In this document: positions 14,238 to 24,014 of the stretch, in pieces
Position numbering within the stretch: the stretch's first letter is position 1
Layout: the number at the start of each line of letters is the position of its first letter
From: Eubacteriales bacterium
GTDB lineage: Bacteria > Bacillota > Clostridia > Peptostreptococcales > Anaerovoracaceae
Reading direction: 5' to 3'
Length of the DNA stretch: 38,306 bases
Assembly (NCBI GenBank): GCA_029009055.1
Contig: JAQXJR010000023.1
Span: 1 to 38,306 of the forward strand
Made by a program: the position numbers and the translations under genes
Notes under the pieces: generated by a model
Database searches by the model: none
What the model saw: the letters and a program-made list of their open reading frames with translations, nothing else
What the model was told of the DNA's origin: nothing

Positions 14238-16514
14238 TTGAAAAGGTTCACTAAGAACGTCGCTATTTATGTGATGATCTTCCTCATGGTGCTTATGGCA
14301 GGCATAATGTATAACGGCGGCATGAAGAGCGAGACCAGGGAAGTTAAGTTTTCCACCATCACATCGTACTTTGACGCTAAGAAGGTGACGGACGTAAACA
14401 TCACCGACATGAAGATAACGGCGAAGGTCGGCGAGGATAAATACGTTTACGCCTACGCTTCCAATATAGTAGATCTGCAGTGGCTGGAGGAGAAATACAT
14501 CCTGCCGCAGATGCACGATAAGACATTAACATACCATACGGATGACCCGAAATCGTATCAGACCATACTATCGCTGATACCGACCATCATAATGGTGGTG
14601 GCATTGGGCTTCCTTTTCTACATAATGATGAACCAGGGAGGAAACGGGAAAGCCTTCCAGTTCGGTAAGAGTCGGGCTAAGCTCTACACAGAGGATCAGG
14701 GCAGGAAGATCACATTTAAGGATGTAGCCGGCCTGAAGGAGGAGAAGCAGGAGCTGGAGGAGATCGTCGATTTTCTGAAGGATCCTGATAAATATAAGGA
14801 CGTAGGAGCCAGGATACCTAAGGGCGTGCTGCTCGTAGGCCCTCCGGGAACAGGTAAGACATACGTTTCCAGGGCTACGGCAGGAGAGGCGGGTGTTCCA
14901 TTCTACACGATCAGCGGTTCTGACTTCGTAGAGATGTTCGTCGGTGTCGGAGCTTCCAGAGTCCGTGACCTGTTCGGTCAGGCTAAGAAGAACGCGCCTT
15001 GTATCGTATTCATAGATGAGATAGACGCTGTAGGACGTAAGAGAGGAGCCGGATTAGGCGGCGGTAACGACGAGCGCGAGCAGACCCTGAACCAGCTCTT
15101 AGTAGAGATGGACGGATTCGGCGAGAATACCGGCATCATAGTCATGGCGGCCACGAACCGTCCTGACGTACTCGATCCAGCTCTTCTGAGACCGGGAAGA
15201 TTCGACAGGCAGATAACCATAGGTATCCCAGATATTAAAGGAAGAGAAGAAATCATTAAAGTACATTCTAAGGGTAAACCTCTGGCTCCGGACGTATCAC
15301 CGGAGATCATAGCGAGAGGCACGCCTGGATTCACACCGGCTGACCTGGAGAACCTGCTGAACGAGGCGGCTCTCATCACGGCCAGAAGAAACGGTAAGTG
15401 GATAAGGATGACGGAGATAGAGGAGGCTACAGAGAAGGTAATAGCCGGCCCTGCTAAGAAGAGCCGTGTTATAAGCCCTGAGGAGAAGAAGCTCACAGCC
15501 TTCCACGAAGCCGGTCATGCTATCGTGATGAGAAGCATACCGGGCTCAGACCCTGTACATACTATAACTATCATCCCTAGAGGCCAGGCGGGAGGCTACA
15601 CTCTGGCGCTACCTGAACAGGACAGGTTCTTCGAGACCAGACAGAACATGAAGAACCAGATAGTCCACCTGCTGGGAGGCCGTGTGTCCGAATCTCTGAC
15701 ACTAGATGATATTTCCACAGGAGCGTCTAACGACATAGAGCGCGCTACAGACATAGCCAGGGCTATGGTGACGAAGTACGGTTTCAGCGAGAAGCTGGGT
15801 CCTGTGAACTACAGCGGTTCTGACGAGCCATTCCTCGGCCGCGATTACACGACGAAGAAGAACTGGTCTGACGGCGTCGCTTCCGAGATAGATGAGGAAG
15901 TCCGTAAGATCATGGTAGCCGCTTATAAAGAGGCTGAAGACATCCTTAAGACGAACATGGATAAGCTGAACAGGGTAGCTGAGGCTCTGATTAGAGTCGA
16001 GACCCTGGACGGAGAACAGTTCGAGAAGCTGTACACCGGCGAAGCCACACCTGACGATATAGAAAACGAGATCAGGGAGAAGGAAGAGAAGATTCGCGTC
16101 GAGAATGAGAAGGAAGCTCAGGAGATGCAGAAGAAGCGCGAGGAAGAGAAGCTGAGAGCTCTGGAGCTTCAGGAAGAAATGATCCTGAAGCAGAGGGAGG
16201 AAGCTGAGAAGCCTGGCGAGTATAACGGTCTCGTGGGTCTCGCGGGGCAGAAGCCTGACGTAGCTGAGTCTGATGATCAGGCCGCAAAGCCATCTGTTGA
16301 AGATGCCTCCGGCTCCCAGACTGAGCCTGAGCAGGAAGCCGTCGCTTCCGAAAAGGCTGCTGAAGCCGAGGTGGAAAACGGCGAGCCTGAGAGCGAGCAT
16401 GTAGATTCCGAAGAGGCTGAAAGCCAGATGGCAGAAGGCGAGCACCGTGTGCAGCCGGACGAGTCGGCTGACGATGACGCTGAAGAAGAGTCAGATAAGG
16501 ATAGCGAGGAATAA
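14238..16514 (+). CDS. ftsH: ATP-dependent membrane zinc protease FtsH
   Basis: Membrane-anchored AAA+ protease that degrades misfolded and regulatory proteins. Two membrane segments (about 9-26 and 112-132) flank a short extracytoplasmic part. Walker A GPPGTGKT is at 201-208, Walker [11 protein letters not shown] follows, then the SRH with RPGRFDRQ and the zinc site HEAGH (423-427). The start is TTG with AAGGAG nine bases upstream. At 758 residues it is about 100 longer than typical: after the protease domain a charged helix (about 610-660) leads into an acidic tail of about 100 residues that carries [10 protein letters not shown] (683-692) from the dispersed repeat. Confidence 0.97.
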   Translation: MKRFTKNVAIYVMIFLMVLMAGIMYNGGMKSETREVKFSTITSYFDAKKVTDVNITDMKITAKVGEDKYVYAYASNIVDLQWLEEKYILPQMHDKTLTYHTDDPKSYQTILSLIPTIIMVVALGFLFYIMMNQGGNGKAFQFGKSRAKLYTEDQGRKITFKDVAGLKEEKQELEEIVDFLKDPDKYKDVGARIPKGVLLVGPPGTGKTYVSRATAGEAGVPFYTISGSDFVEMFVGVGASRVRDLFGQAKKNAPCIVFIDEIDAVGRKRGAGLGGGNDEREQTLNQLLVEMDGFGENTGIIVMAATNRPDVLDPALLRPGRFDRQITIGIPDIKGREEIIKVHSKGKPLAPDVSPEIIARGTPGFTPADLENLLNEAALITARRNGKWIRMTEIEEATEKVIAGPAKKSRVISPEEKKLTAFHEAGHAIVMRSIPGSDPVHTITIIPRGQAGGYTLALPEQDRFFETRQNMKNQIVHLLGGRVSESLTLDDISTGASNDIERATDIARAMVTKYGFSEKLGPVNYSGSDEPFLGRDYTTKKNWSDGVASEIDEEVRKIMVAAYKEAEDILKTNMDKLNRVAEALIRVETLDGEQFEKLYTGEATPDDIENEIREKEEKIRVENEKEAQEMQKKREEEKLRALELQEEMILKQREEAEKPGEYNGLVGLAGQKPDVAESDDQAAKPSVEDASGSQTEPEQEAVASEKAAEAEVENGEPESEHVDSEEAESQMAEGEHRVQPDESADDDAEEESDKDSEE
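16284..16313 (+). repeat. in-frame dispersed repeat in the FtsH tail
   Basis: A 30-bp copy with GCAAAGCCATCTG on the left and GATGCCTCCGGC on the right, encoding [10 protein letters not shown]. Its first 13 bases match the metG copy. Confidence 0.85.
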
Positions 16515-16522
16515 AGAGCATT

Positions 16523-16574
16523 ACCCCCGGAGGGCATATGGGAGCGGAGACGCTCCCCGGCTTCTGGGGTTTTT
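16523..16574 (+). terminator. terminator after ftsH
   Basis: ACCCC (16523-16527) pairs with GGGGT (16566-16570), with inner GGGAGCG-gaga-CGCTCCC (16540-16557), then TTTTT. Confidence 0.8.
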
Positions 16575-16734
16575 ACGTGAAAGCCGGAATGCCGGAAGCG
16601 GGAGCGCCGCGGTGAGCCGGTCAGCGCGGCAGGCGAAAGCCTTATGAGGCGGAATTGCTTTGCTGTAGTAAGGAAGAACCGCGCGGGTTCACGTGCATAA
16701 TTTATAAAATATTTCTTTAAAGAATGGAGCTGAC

Positions 16735-18309
16735 ATGAAGATCACAGTTGATGACTGCCTGGCCCTGGATGTATTCGTGAAGGGCACTTTAGCGGCAGGG
16801 AAGAAGCACAGCAATAACAGGGTGAAATCCATCTCGGTCATGGATTCATCCGACCTGGAGGAGATTAAGAAGGAGAACGGCGTTAAGGATCAGATGGTCC
16901 TCACATCATTCCACGGCCTGGAGGGGCAGGAAGATAAGATCGTTAAGATCATTAAGCTCCTGGCTGAGCAGAAGGTCGCGGCTCTCGTGGTTTTCCATAA
17001 GAGTGAGGAGAAGGTCACGACTTCAGGCATAATAGACGCTGCTGAGGACGCTGGACTTCCTCTTATCATTATGTCAGACAGCGTGGATGGCTACGCGGAT
17101 GTCATAGACGGGGTCATGAACAGGATCTTATATAACGATTCTTTCGATAACGACCTCATTAATAACACCATATTCCATTTACTGAACTTCGAGAGGCACA
17201 CAAGCTTCGAGACAGCCCTGAAAGAAGCGGCTATTAAGAACGAGTTCCAGGTCATCATGCTTTCTAAGGACTTCAACCCTGTCTTAGTGGTAGAGACCAG
17301 GAAGAACGCCACAGTAGAGGATGCCATTAAACTCGGTAAGAAGAAGGAGTTCGATAATTCCGGCATTTATACGTTCATAGAGGTAAACGGCGTCGTTACA
17401 TATTGGGGTCCGGTTAAAGTCGGCGGCGAGCGCTATTATCTGATGATCGTAGATAATAATGATAATTACTCCGCGGCGGAGATAACGAAACTGGCCCAGA
17501 TCATAGAGCTGGCTATGGGTATGTGGAAGTACACGCCTGAGCGCGATGTGAAGTCCGAGTTCATTAAGGCTCTGATCAGGGATAATAAGAGTCTGGCTTA
17601 CTCTCTGAAGGACGAGATGAAGCTGGATCCGGCGGAAATCCTGAGTGTTTTCTACGCAAAGGGCATTGAAACTGACGCCTGCGAGGAAATAATAAATAAT
17701 TTCGAGGAGAGAGAAGGCTTCGAGATCGTCAGGGTATCTGATGGGGACGAAACGAACGGCATCATAATCAGCTCAGGAACCCTTTCTAAGGAGAACGCCG
17801 GAGCTAAGCTGGCCTGCATAGGTCTCTACGACGAGCTGAAGGAAGAGAATAAGAGAGTCAGGATATTCCAGGCTACAGGCGTTAACGGCATAGAAGGAGC
17901 CGGAGACGCTTTCCGCCTCATATATGAGACTTGGACGTTCGTAGAGACAGTATTCCCTTATAAGAGGGTGTTCTCTAAATACGACCTGACCCTGGTATCC
18001 AACTGCATAAACATCCAGGTCCAGGGCGGCTATCTTAAGAAGAACTTCGTTCAGCTCCTGAGCCCGTTCGATAAAGATCTGGGAGAGAATAAGGCTAAGC
18101 AGCTCCTCGACACATTGGAAACATTCGTACTGGATGCCGGTATGAACAGCTCTAAGACCAGCCAGTTCATGGGCATCCACACTAACACAGTCCAGTACAG
18201 GCTTAAGAGGATAAACGAGATATTAGGTGCCGAGATCACAGCTAACCGCGTGGTACCCGCGCTTACTATGGCCCTGGCGCTGAAGCGCCTCGAAAGGGTA
18301 ATAAAATAA
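16735..18309 (+). CDS. PucR/CdaR-family transcriptional regulator
   Basis: A 524-residue regulator. The N-terminal ~120 residues match the PucR-type sensor region (start MKITVDDCLAL; a later HKSEEKVT-type segment). A GGDEF-like/CdaR middle region follows, and the C-terminus has the HTH_30 helix-turn-helix with SSKTSQFMGIHTNTVQYRL. Family members activate purine catabolism, sugar-acid or amino-acid genes; which genes this one controls cannot be told. The neighbour coaX starts 60 bp downstream on the same strand with no terminator between. GGAG precedes the ATG by about six bases. Confidence 0.85.
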   Translation: MKITVDDCLALDVFVKGTLAAGKKHSNNRVKSISVMDSSDLEEIKKENGVKDQMVLTSFHGLEGQEDKIVKIIKLLAEQKVAALVVFHKSEEKVTTSGIIDAAEDAGLPLIIMSDSVDGYADVIDGVMNRILYNDSFDNDLINNTIFHLLNFERHTSFETALKEAAIKNEFQVIMLSKDFNPVLVVETRKNATVEDAIKLGKKKEFDNSGIYTFIEVNGVVTYWGPVKVGGERYYLMIVDNNDNYSAAEITKLAQIIELAMGMWKYTPERDVKSEFIKALIRDNKSLAYSLKDEMKLDPAEILSVFYAKGIETDACEEIINNFEEREGFEIVRVSDGDETNGIIISSGTLSKENAGAKLACIGLYDELKEENKRVRIFQATGVNGIEGAGDAFRLIYETWTFVETVFPYKRVFSKYDLTLVSNCINIQVQGGYLKKNFVQLLSPFDKDLGENKAKQLLDTLETFVLDAGMNSSKTSQFMGIHTNTVQYRLKRINEILGAEITANRVVPALTMALALKRLERVIK

Positions 18310-18368
18310 AGTGATTGACCATGGATAGACCCTTAGTGATAGGAAAGGGCTGTCACAGAGGAGGAATT

Positions 18369-19208
18369 ATGTTACTCGCGATCGATATCGGAAACACTAA
18401 CACGGTATTGGGACTTTTTAACGGAGATAAGCTGGTCACGAACTGGAGATTCGAGACAGACTCTAATAAGAGCGCTGACGAATACGGTATGCTCATAAAT
18501 AACCTGTTCACGTTCGAGGGACAGAAGATGAGCGACGTTAAGGACGTCATAATCTCCACAGTAGTTCCTTCCGTGCTTTATACCATGCAGCACATGTCTG
18601 TAAAGTACTTCCACAGAAGGGCGATAGTAGTAGAGTCCGGTGTTAAGACAGGACTTATCATCCGCTACGATAACCCTAAGCAGGTGGGAGCTGACAGAAT
18701 AGTTAACGCCGTGGCAGCGTATAATAAATATCACGGACCGCTCATCATCATAGATTTCGGAACAGCTACCACATTCTGCGCCGTTACGGATAAGGCTGAG
18801 TACCTGGGCGGAACCATAGCTCCGGGTCTTAAGATCTCGTCAGACGCCCTGTTCGAGAAGACGGCCCAGCTGCCGAAAGTAGAACTGGAAGAGCCGGGTA
18901 AGACCATTTGCAAGAACACTGTTCAGAGCATGCAGTCGGGCCTCATCTACGGCCATATGGGTCTCGTGGAGCACGTAGTCGCTAAGATGTCTAAAGAGCT
19001 TTCTGACTACTGTGGAGGTAAGGAAGTTAAGGTCATAGCGACCGGCGGCCTGGCGACTCTCATTTCATCCGGCGTAGCCTGCATAGATGAAGTCGATAAG
19101 ATGCTGACGCTGGAGGGTCTCTCCATAATCTATAAGAAGAATCCGCACCTCCATAACAGGCAGGCTACAGATCCTTCCGTAGCGGATAACTGGAACCACG
19201 CGGAATAA
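18369..19208 (+). CDS. coaX: type III pantothenate kinase
   Basis: First step of coenzyme A synthesis: phosphorylates pantothenate; the type III enzyme is not inhibited by CoA. ASKHA-fold motifs are visible: LAIDIGNTNTVLG at the N-terminus, GADRIVNAVAAY, then IIDFGTATTFC and a GLKISSDALF block. I choose the ATG at 18369 (279 aa), preceded by GAGGAGG; an upstream in-frame start at 18315 would add residues with no family counterpart. It precedes dusB by 26 bp, a frequent pairing in Bacillota, so the two are likely co-transcribed. Confidence 0.95.
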   Translation: MLLAIDIGNTNTVLGLFNGDKLVTNWRFETDSNKSADEYGMLINNLFTFEGQKMSDVKDVIISTVVPSVLYTMQHMSVKYFHRRAIVVESGVKTGLIIRYDNPKQVGADRIVNAVAAYNKYHGPLIIIDFGTATTFCAVTDKAEYLGGTIAPGLKISSDALFEKTAQLPKVELEEPGKTICKNTVQSMQSGLIYGHMGLVEHVVAKMSKELSDYCGGKEVKVIATGGLATLISSGVACIDEVDKMLTLEGLSIIYKKNPHLHNRQATDPSVADNWNHAE

Positions 19209-19234
19209 GACCTGACTCGGAAATAAAGGTATTA

Positions 19235-20266
19235 ATGGAAAATAAAGAACAGAAATTATCTATAGGCGGCGTCGAACTTAAGACGCCGTTTTTACTGGGT
19301 CCCATGGCGGGCTTCACGGACGCCCCCATGAGGAGGCTGTGCGAAGAGATGGGCGCCGGGCTCACATACACGGAGATGGTAAGCGCTAGGGCTTTGCACT
19401 ATAACGATGAGAAGAGTAAGTCTCTCCTCTACACATATCCGAGTGAGAGGCCTGTCGCCATCCAGATATTCGGCCACGAGCCGGAACTCATAGCCGAGGC
19501 GGCGGAGAAGCTGGAGCCGCTTCCGACTGATATCCTGGACATAAATATGGGCTGTCCTGTTCCTAAGGTGTTTAAGAACGGCGATGGTTCTGCCCTCATG
19601 CAGGATCCTGAGTTAGTCGAGAAGGTCGTAAACGCGGCTGCCACCCATACATCCAAGCCGGTCACGGTGAAGATAAGGCTGGGCGTGGACCGGGACCACA
19701 TGAACGCTGTCGAGGTCGCTCAGGCGGCTGAGGCGGGAGGCGCGGCTGCCATAGCTGTGCACGGGAGGACCAGAGTCCAGTATTATGAAGGACGGGCGGA
19801 CTGGGACCGAATAGCGGAAGTCAGGAAGGCCGTGTCGGTTCCGGTCATAGCTAACGGCGATGTCACAGATGTCGAATCAGCAAAGTCAATCATGGAGGCT
19901 ACGGGCTGCCGCCTTATAATGGTGGCTAGAGGAGCCCTGGGTAACCCTTGGATATTCAGGGATCTGTCGAACTGGTGGTTTGGCAGGGATGCTGAACCGG
20001 CTCCCGGCCTGGAAGAGAAGAAGGCCATGATGAAGAGGCAGCTCCTAGATATGGTGGAACTTAAAGGGGAATACACAGCCCTCCGCGAGATGCGTAAGGT
20101 CTCCGGCTTCTATCTTAAGGGGCTTCCGGGAGGAGCTAAGGTCAGAGGCGTCATAAACAGGATAGACGATATGGGAGAGCTCCTGGAGATGATAGATCTG
20201 CTGGGGACACCTGAGCTCCTGGATAAGGTCGCGGAAGACCAGAAGAAATTTTACGGTAATAAGTAA
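19235..20266 (+). CDS. dusB: tRNA-dihydrouridine synthase (DusB type)
   Basis: FMN-dependent reduction of uridines in the tRNA D-loop. Visible motifs are LGPMAGFTDAPMR at the N-terminus, NMGCPVPKV with the catalytic Cys, VKIRLG, HGRTRVQYYEG, VIANGDV and MVARGALGNPWIF for flavin and phosphate binding. At 343 residues its length is slightly above the usual ~330. The ribosome site is weak (AAAGG), consistent with translation coupled to coaX just upstream. Confidence 0.95.
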   Translation: MENKEQKLSIGGVELKTPFLLGPMAGFTDAPMRRLCEEMGAGLTYTEMVSARALHYNDEKSKSLLYTYPSERPVAIQIFGHEPELIAEAAEKLEPLPTDILDINMGCPVPKVFKNGDGSALMQDPELVEKVVNAAATHTSKPVTVKIRLGVDRDHMNAVEVAQAAEAGGAAAIAVHGRTRVQYYEGRADWDRIAEVRKAVSVPVIANGDVTDVESAKSIMEATGCRLIMVARGALGNPWIFRDLSNWWFGRDAEPAPGLEEKKAMMKRQLLDMVELKGEYTALREMRKVSGFYLKGLPGGAKVRGVINRIDDMGELLEMIDLLGTPELLDKVAEDQKKFYGNK

Positions 20267-20272
20267 CTCTGT

Positions 20273-20301
20273 TTGATTCCTGGACCGTAAGGGTATATAA
20301 T
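20273..20301 (+). promoter_or_regulatory. sigma-A promoter of the NifU-domain gene
   Basis: TTGATT (20273-20278), 17-base spacer, TATAAT (20296-20301), directly after the dusB stop. Confidence 0.75.
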
Positions 20302-20345
20302 TTTCAGAATGTCACGGTCTAGACCGAAAAGGAGAAATACGAGAT

Positions 20346-20732
20346 ATGAGTTTTTTCAATAGAGACGATAAGGAAGAGAAGAAGGACCAGGAATCGTTCC
20401 AGAATGGCGGCTACGCTTCGCCTGAGGAATACGAGGGTAACGATATGACTGATTATGGCTATAGAGATCCATCCCAGGATGATGAAGAGCATATAGACCT
20501 TCAGAGTAAGAGGGAAGAGATAGAGGACGCCCTCCACGATATCAGGATGATCCTGAGATCAGACGGAGGCGACATAGAGCTCGTGGACATAACGGATGAT
20601 AACATAGTTAAGGTAAGGCTCCTGGGCCACTGCGTCGGATGCGGGGCTGCCCAGATGACCATGCAGGGCATAGTAGAGTCCATACTGGTAGACGCTGTTC
20701 CCGGAGTCCAGGGTGTAGAAGCTGTTATGTAG
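20346..20732 (+). CDS. NifU-like iron-sulfur scaffold domain protein
   Basis: The C-terminal ~75 residues are a NifU C-terminal (Nfu) domain that can carry a 4Fe-4S cluster between subunits: LRSDGGDIELVDI followed by the CVGCGAAQ motif with CxxC. It is predicted to deliver clusters to client proteins. The first ~55 residues are a hydrophilic, acidic, probably disordered extension (Asp/Glu/Tyr/Gln-rich) not usual for stand-alone Nfu proteins. It has its own promoter and terminator, so it is a one-gene unit. The ATG at 20346 has AAAGGAG 9-15 bases upstream. Confidence 0.9.
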   Translation: MSFFNRDDKEEKKDQESFQNGGYASPEEYEGNDMTDYGYRDPSQDDEEHIDLQSKREEIEDALHDIRMILRSDGGDIELVDITDDNIVKVRLLGHCVGCGAAQMTMQGIVESILVDAVPGVQGVEAVM

Positions 20733-20738
20733 CGTGTC

Positions 20739-20780
20739 GGAGGGCCGTCCTTAAGTGGACGGCTCCTCTTTTCGTTTTTT
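20739..20780 (+). terminator. terminator after the NifU-domain gene
   Basis: GCCGTCC (20744-20750) pairs with GGACGGC (20757-20763), extended by GGAG/CTCC, then CTTTTCGTTTTTT. Confidence 0.85.
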
Positions 20781-20817
20781 GTAAGATTATTTTCCAGGCT
20801 TAGCCGGGGGTGTTTAT

Positions 20818-22287
20818 ATGGTAGAAGTAGCTGAAGATCTTAAGCGGAAAGTAGAAGAAGAGATAGAGAGGGAGAAGGATGAGGCCGCTGAGACCTTATC
20901 TAAACTCATACAGATAGACAGCGTCGGGGCAGAGCCTGTGACGGCTGAGAATGGGGACTACTACCCGTTCGGTCAGGGTGTACAGGACGCTTTCACGTTC
21001 ATGCTCGATAAGGGCGTGAGCGATGGTTTCTCCGTTAAGAATTCCGATAACTACGGCGGTCATATAGAGTTCGGCGAAGGAGATGAAATCGTGGGCGTCC
21101 TGGGCCACCTGGACGTCGTACCCGTTGGAACAGGCTGGGAGCACGGACCGTTCAGCGGCGAGATCATAGACGGCTATATGTGGGGCAGGGGCACTACGGA
21201 CGATAAGGGTCCGCTGCTCGCCGCGTATTTCGCCATGAAAGCCCTGAAAGAAGTTGGTTATGAGCCGGCGAGGAAGATCCGCCTCATAATGGGTCTGGAC
21301 GAGGAAACAGGTGAGGAGATAATCCACTACCTTAATGATGTCGGGGCTCCTGACTTCGGCTTCACGCCGGACGCTAACTTTCCGGCACTTAACGGCGAGA
21401 AGGGCGTCATGACGTTCACTATAGCAAAGAAAATAGCGAATGACCGTCCCGGCACATCAGCCTCAGGCCTGAAGCTCACGAGTCTGTCGGGCGGTACAGC
21501 CGTTAATATGGTAGCTGAAACAGCGAGAGCCGTAGTAAGTCATAAGGATAAGAAGGTCTACGACGACATAAAGGCTCAGGTCCAGGCTTTTTCAGAGTCT
21601 ACAGGCTACGAGCTTAAGGCGCGTAAGACAGGGTCCGCCCTGGAGATAACGAGCCGCGGTAAGGGAGCTCACGGAGCTAAGCCGGCTGAAGGCCTGAGCG
21701 CCATATCCATCATGTTCCAGTTCCTGGGGAAGCTCCATTTCGAGAATGACGACATTACAGATTTCATTAAATTCTATAACGACAGCATAGGTTTCGATAC
21801 CACAGGTGACTTCATAGGCTGCGCCATGGAGGACAGTAAGTCCGGAGTCCTGACATTCAACGTCGGACTCCTGAACTACGATGGCGGCTCCATCACCGTG
21901 ACCATAAATGTCCGCTACCCGGTAACTAAGACGGCAGATGACGTCTACGAGAAGCTCATGCCTGCCATAGAGAAGAACGGTCTAGGCCTGGTGAAGCTCG
22001 AGGACAGCGCCCCGCTGTATTTCGAGCCGGACAGCGAGCTCATTTCAACACTTCTCGGTTCTTATAGGGACATAACGGGAGATACTGAGAACGGGCCTAT
22101 AGTGATCGGCGGAGCAACATACGCCAGAGCGTCCGCTAATATAGTCGCTTTCGGAGGCCTATTCCCGGGAGACCCTGACATCATGCACCAGGTGGGCGAG
22201 AGAATTGAGATGAAGAGGTTCTACGAGATGATAAGGATATACGCGGACGCGCTTATAAGGCTCTCCAGCGAGGAGTTCCATCTGTAG
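20818..22287 (+). CDS. pepV: Xaa-His/PepV-type M20 dipeptidase
   Basis: Zinc dipeptidase of peptidase family M20 with broad dipeptide specificity, cytoplasmic. Metal and catalytic motifs are visible: VGVLGHLDVVPVG, WGRGTTDDKGP with the bridging Asp, and MGLDEETGEE with the catalytic Glu. The last ligand region is the late IMHQVGERIE block. At 489 residues it fits PepV (about 470). The start ATG at 20818 follows GGGGGTG. Strong reading of the family; the exact substrate is inferred. Confidence 0.92.
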   Translation: MVEVAEDLKRKVEEEIEREKDEAAETLSKLIQIDSVGAEPVTAENGDYYPFGQGVQDAFTFMLDKGVSDGFSVKNSDNYGGHIEFGEGDEIVGVLGHLDVVPVGTGWEHGPFSGEIIDGYMWGRGTTDDKGPLLAAYFAMKALKEVGYEPARKIRLIMGLDEETGEEIIHYLNDVGAPDFGFTPDANFPALNGEKGVMTFTIAKKIANDRPGTSASGLKLTSLSGGTAVNMVAETARAVVSHKDKKVYDDIKAQVQAFSESTGYELKARKTGSALEITSRGKGAHGAKPAEGLSAISIMFQFLGKLHFENDDITDFIKFYNDSIGFDTTGDFIGCAMEDSKSGVLTFNVGLLNYDGGSITVTINVRYPVTKTADDVYEKLMPAIEKNGLGLVKLEDSAPLYFEPDSELISTLLGSYRDITGDTENGPIVIGGATYARASANIVAFGGLFPGDPDIMHQVGERIEMKRFYEMIRIYADALIRLSSEEFHL

Positions 22288-22363
22288 GGCCTTTGCAATA
22301 TAATAGAGAAGACCGCGGCGGAATGAGCGGGTCTGTGAGATGAAGCTCGGGCGTGAGGTGGAT

Positions 22364-22783
22364 ATGAGAGAAATCATCATTAATAGTGAAGACGATACGA
22401 AGAAGCTGGGCAGGGAGATAGCCGACATGGCTAAGCCGGGGGACGTACTCGCCCTCATAGGAGACCTGGGCTGCGGTAAGACGACGCTCACGAAATACAT
22501 AGCAGAGGCGCTGGGAGCGACGGAATCCGTGACCAGCCCGACATTTACCATAATGAACGAGTACCTGTCAGGCAGGATGCCGCTCTATCATTTCGACGCC
22601 TACAGGCTGGAGAACGGCCTGGACATGCTGAATATAGGAGGAGACGACTATATAGCGGGAGACGGGCTCTGTGTGATAGAATGGGCAGATAAGATAGCTG
22701 AGGTCTTGCCGGACGACAGCTATGTCATTTTCATGGAATACGGCGATAAAGACGGAGAAAGAATTTACAGATGTACATTTTAG
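22364..22783 (+). CDS. tsaE: tRNA t6A synthesis ATPase TsaE
   Basis: ATPase partner of the TsaB-TsaD complex that makes N6-threonylcarbamoyl-adenosine in tRNA. Walker A GDLGCGKTT and the SPTFTIMNEY block are visible, then YHFDAYRL and IEWADKI. I choose the ATG at 22364 (139 aa) because GAGGTGG precedes it closely and the family begins there; an in-frame ATG at 22340 adds eight residues without a ribosome site. Its last codons overlap the tsaB start by 13 bases, indicating coupling. Confidence 0.95.
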   Translation: MREIIINSEDDTKKLGREIADMAKPGDVLALIGDLGCGKTTLTKYIAEALGATESVTSPTFTIMNEYLSGRMPLYHFDAYRLENGLDMLNIGGDDYIAGDGLCVIEWADKIAEVLPDDSYVIFMEYGDKDGERIYRCTF

Positions 22784-23499
22784 CGATAGAAACTACGGGG
22801 CTGTTATGTTCCGCGGCGGTGATAGATACGGAAAGCTCTGAGCCTGCTGTAATGAAGTGCGGGACAGAGCCTATGACTCACCTGAAGCTCATAATGACCA
22901 TGGCTGACCAGGCTCTTAAGGAGAAGGGCGTGGATAAGTCAGAGCTGGGAGCGGTCGCGGTATCAGTAGGACCGGGATCATTCACAGGGATCAGGATAGG
23001 CGTATCCACAGCCAGAGCCATAGCCCAGGCTTTAAACATCCCTTGCATCTCAGTGCCAACACTGGAAGAGTTCACCTGCCTGGCAGGCGGCGAAGGGACG
23101 AAGCCTCTGGCTGTCATATTCAACGCCAGGCGCGGCCAGGTGTACGGGGCTGTTTTCTCGGAGATGGGAGATAAGCTCATGGAGCCGGGTCCGTACATGC
23201 TTACTGATGTCCTGGATTTCGTTAAGGAACACGATCTGGACCCTGTTTTCTACGGCGACGGCATAGACGCTTATGAGGACCAGCTCAGTGGATACGAGCT
23301 CGCGGATAAGGCTCACCGTTACCAGACGGCAGCCATGACGGCTGAGTTGGGCGCGAAGAAGGCGCGCGAGGGAGCTTTCCTCACATACGACCAGATGCTC
23401 CCTGACTACATGAGAGAGAGCGAGGCCGAGCAAAGGCTGAAGGATGGGTCTCTGGAGAAGATGCGTAAGGCTAAACTCGCGAAATTTATGGGGAGATAG
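22771..23499 (+). CDS. tsaB: tRNA t6A synthesis protein TsaB
   Basis: Scaffold paralogue of TsaD needed for t6A formation. The N-terminal ASKHA motif IETTGLLCSAAVI and the segment VGPGSFTGIRIGVSTARA are characteristic. The start lies inside tsaE (13-base overlap) and the stop abuts the rimI ATG (TAGATG), so tsaE-tsaB-rimI are translated as one block. At 242 residues its length is normal. Confidence 0.95.
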   Translation: MYILAIETTGLLCSAAVIDTESSEPAVMKCGTEPMTHLKLIMTMADQALKEKGVDKSELGAVAVSVGPGSFTGIRIGVSTARAIAQALNIPCISVPTLEEFTCLAGGEGTKPLAVIFNARRGQVYGAVFSEMGDKLMEPGPYMLTDVLDFVKEHDLDPVFYGDGIDAYEDQLSGYELADKAHRYQTAAMTAELGAKKAREGAFLTYDQMLPDYMRESEAEQRLKDGSLEKMRKAKLAKFMGR

Positions 23500-23988
23500 A
23501 TGCGTAGAGCGGATTTACTTATAAGAACGGCGGACCCGGAAGACCTGGAAGCCATTTCGGCCATAGAGAATGAGTGCATACCGGATCCCTGGTCCGAGAA
23601 AGCCTTGAAATACGACCTGGTGGAGAATCAGAACTCCCGCTATGTCGTGGCCGAGCTGGATGACGTGGTCGTGGGCTTCGTCGGCGCCTGGCTCATAGAT
23701 TACGAGGCGGAGATAAATAACGTGGCTGTCCTTCCTGACGTCAGACACCTGGGCATAGGTAAGATGCTGGTACAGGGAGCTTTAGCCCTGTTGGAAAGCT
23801 GTGGAGCTCAGGCCGTGTCTCTGGAAGTCAGGGAGACGAATTATTCAGCCATAACCATGTATAAACACCTGGGATTCGAACAGGCGGCCGTGAGGAAGGG
23901 CTATTACAGAGATAATAACGAGGATGCTCTCATCATGCGCAGGATAGGGAATCCTGAGGCGGACATGATGCCGGGCATGGAATCATAG
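23500..23988 (+). CDS. rimI: GNAT N-acetyltransferase RimI
   Basis: Predicted to acetylate the N-terminal Ala of ribosomal protein bS18 using acetyl-CoA. The GNAT core is visible: EINNVAVLPDVRHLGIGKML for acetyl-CoA binding, LEVRETNYSAITMYKHLGF, then YYRDNNEDALIM. It sits between tsaB and tsaD as in many Bacillota. The ATG directly follows the tsaB stop with GGGGAGA upstream. It is possible that it has other protein targets. Confidence 0.92.
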   Translation: MRRADLLIRTADPEDLEAISAIENECIPDPWSEKALKYDLVENQNSRYVVAELDDVVVGFVGAWLIDYEAEINNVAVLPDVRHLGIGKMLVQGALALLESCGAQAVSLEVRETNYSAITMYKHLGFEQAAVRKGYYRDNNEDALIMRRIGNPEADMMPGMES

Positions 23989-24014
23989 ATATAATTTTCC
24001 TTAAGAGGATACAT

